Source: Poronia punctata
Taxonomy: Eukaryota; Ascomycota; Sordariomycetes; Xylariales; Xylariaceae
Length of the DNA stretch: 64,000 nt
Reading direction: 5' to 3'
Assembly: GCA_022579005.1 (NCBI GenBank)
Contig: MU401592.1
Coordinates: 1-64,000 of the forward strand
In this document: positions 63,501 through 64,000 of the stretch, piece by piece
Position numbering within the stretch: the first letter of the stretch is position 1
Layout of the letters: each line of letters begins with the position of its first letter
Made by a program: the position numbers and the translations under genes
Notes under the pieces: model-generated
Seen by the model: the letters and a program-made list of their open reading frames with translations, nothing else
Told to the model about the DNA's origin: nothing
The model's database searches: none

Positions 63501-64000
63501 CAAGTTCACACCAGTAATATGAACCCATCCGGCTGATATTTGGTGTTGTTATGATTTGGATATAGGTAGAAGACCAACATGTATCTTATGTACTGTTGGT
63601 TCTACTTCTCGGAGTAGCTACGAGTACAGAAGCCGGCATCGCCGTTGCTCTGCCGGGGATGACAATTGTCACCATCTTGCGGCGTAGGTAGGTGCGAGTC
63701 TGGATAGTGCCGGCAGGTGCAACTCTCCATGCGCCCTTCGTCAACGCCAACAGGGGAGGATATAAGTCTGCTGCCCCAAATTCAACCATTCAGGTGCTAC
63801 TTCCGTCTGGCCCTCTTGCCAGAATGGGTACATAATCTTAACATATTCGGCACTGACGTGACGGACCGCCTCAAAGTGCAACGCTCCTGCTACTGTTAAC
63901 TTCTTGGAGAGGGGAACCCCCAGACCATAAGATCAATCACCAGGTATTTTCACAGTATGAACTTAATTTAACGTGCTTGACAATGATATGTTGCATATTC
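57536..64000. other. Gene-free stretch, 6.5 kb
   Basis: I find no supported gene. The longest open frames (57627-58139 minus, 170 codons, overlapping nothing else; 59172-59573 minus, 133 codons) show no domain and no splice context. Words such as CTAGGTTAG and TACCTACCTA recur, with one inverted pair (CTAGGTTAG near 62454 against CTAACCTAG near 62480). The window ends without reaching a gene. Confidence 0.5.

Noticed and set aside
15429..64000. tRNA and 5S rRNA genes
   Set aside because: I looked for GGTTCGANNCC-type B boxes and 5S internal-control words on both strands; the few TCGAACC-like hits (near 58573, 59033, 63213) lack a matching A box and cloverleaf arms.

Overview
The window is nuclear DNA of a filamentous ascomycete (Pezizomycotina, probably Sordariomycetes or a close class). 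The evidence is short introns of about 54-193 bp with GTRNGT donors and CTAAC-type branch sites, a fungal-style intron-split eIF2B gamma, a GH12 endoglucanase, a secreted intradiol dioxygenase, an MpaB-like oxygenase and a fucose-permease-type MFS transporter. It also has an AT-rich repeat block with a RIP-like base composition, and many (ACCT)n/(AGGT)n motifs between genes. I read the gene models by eye from splice signals and reading frame; each spliced model below closes to a whole number of codons.

Layout. 1-13183 is an extremely AT-rich, gene-free block built of nested tandem arrays (units of about 69, 96, 90, 18 and 36 bp), ending in an A17 run. Base composition then changes abruptly to ordinary euchromatin. 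13656-15428 (+) is eIF2B gamma. 15429-22758 is gene-free. 22759-24050 (+) is a two-finger C2H2 regulator, possibly BrlA-like. 24051-28454 is gene-free and contains an assembly gap beside very long G and C runs. 28455-30966 (+) is an F-box/LRR-like protein. 31106-31987 (-) is a secreted GH12 endoglucanase. 33373-39556 holds three + strand genes in a row: a short-chain dehydrogenase, a secreted intradiol dioxygenase and an MpaB/rubber-oxygenase-like protein. 40906-42095 (+) is the mitochondrial phosphate carrier. 44974-46808 (+) is a five-exon MFS sugar permease. From 46809 to the end (about 17 kb) I see no gene, only microsatellites and one well-delimited transposable element at 56838-57527.

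How the parts relate. Two genes are housekeeping (eIF2B gamma for translation initiation, phosphate carrier for mitochondria). GH12, the fucose-type permease, and the SDR/dioxygenase/MpaB trio fit a plant-matter or aromatic-compound lifestyle, but the sequence does not prove that they act together.

The most notable observations are the 690-bp hAT-like non-autonomous element with perfect 12-bp terminal inverted repeats and an 8-bp target duplication, and the unusual nucleotide context of the AT-rich block, where TpC/GpA is rare and TGA/TCA seems absent.
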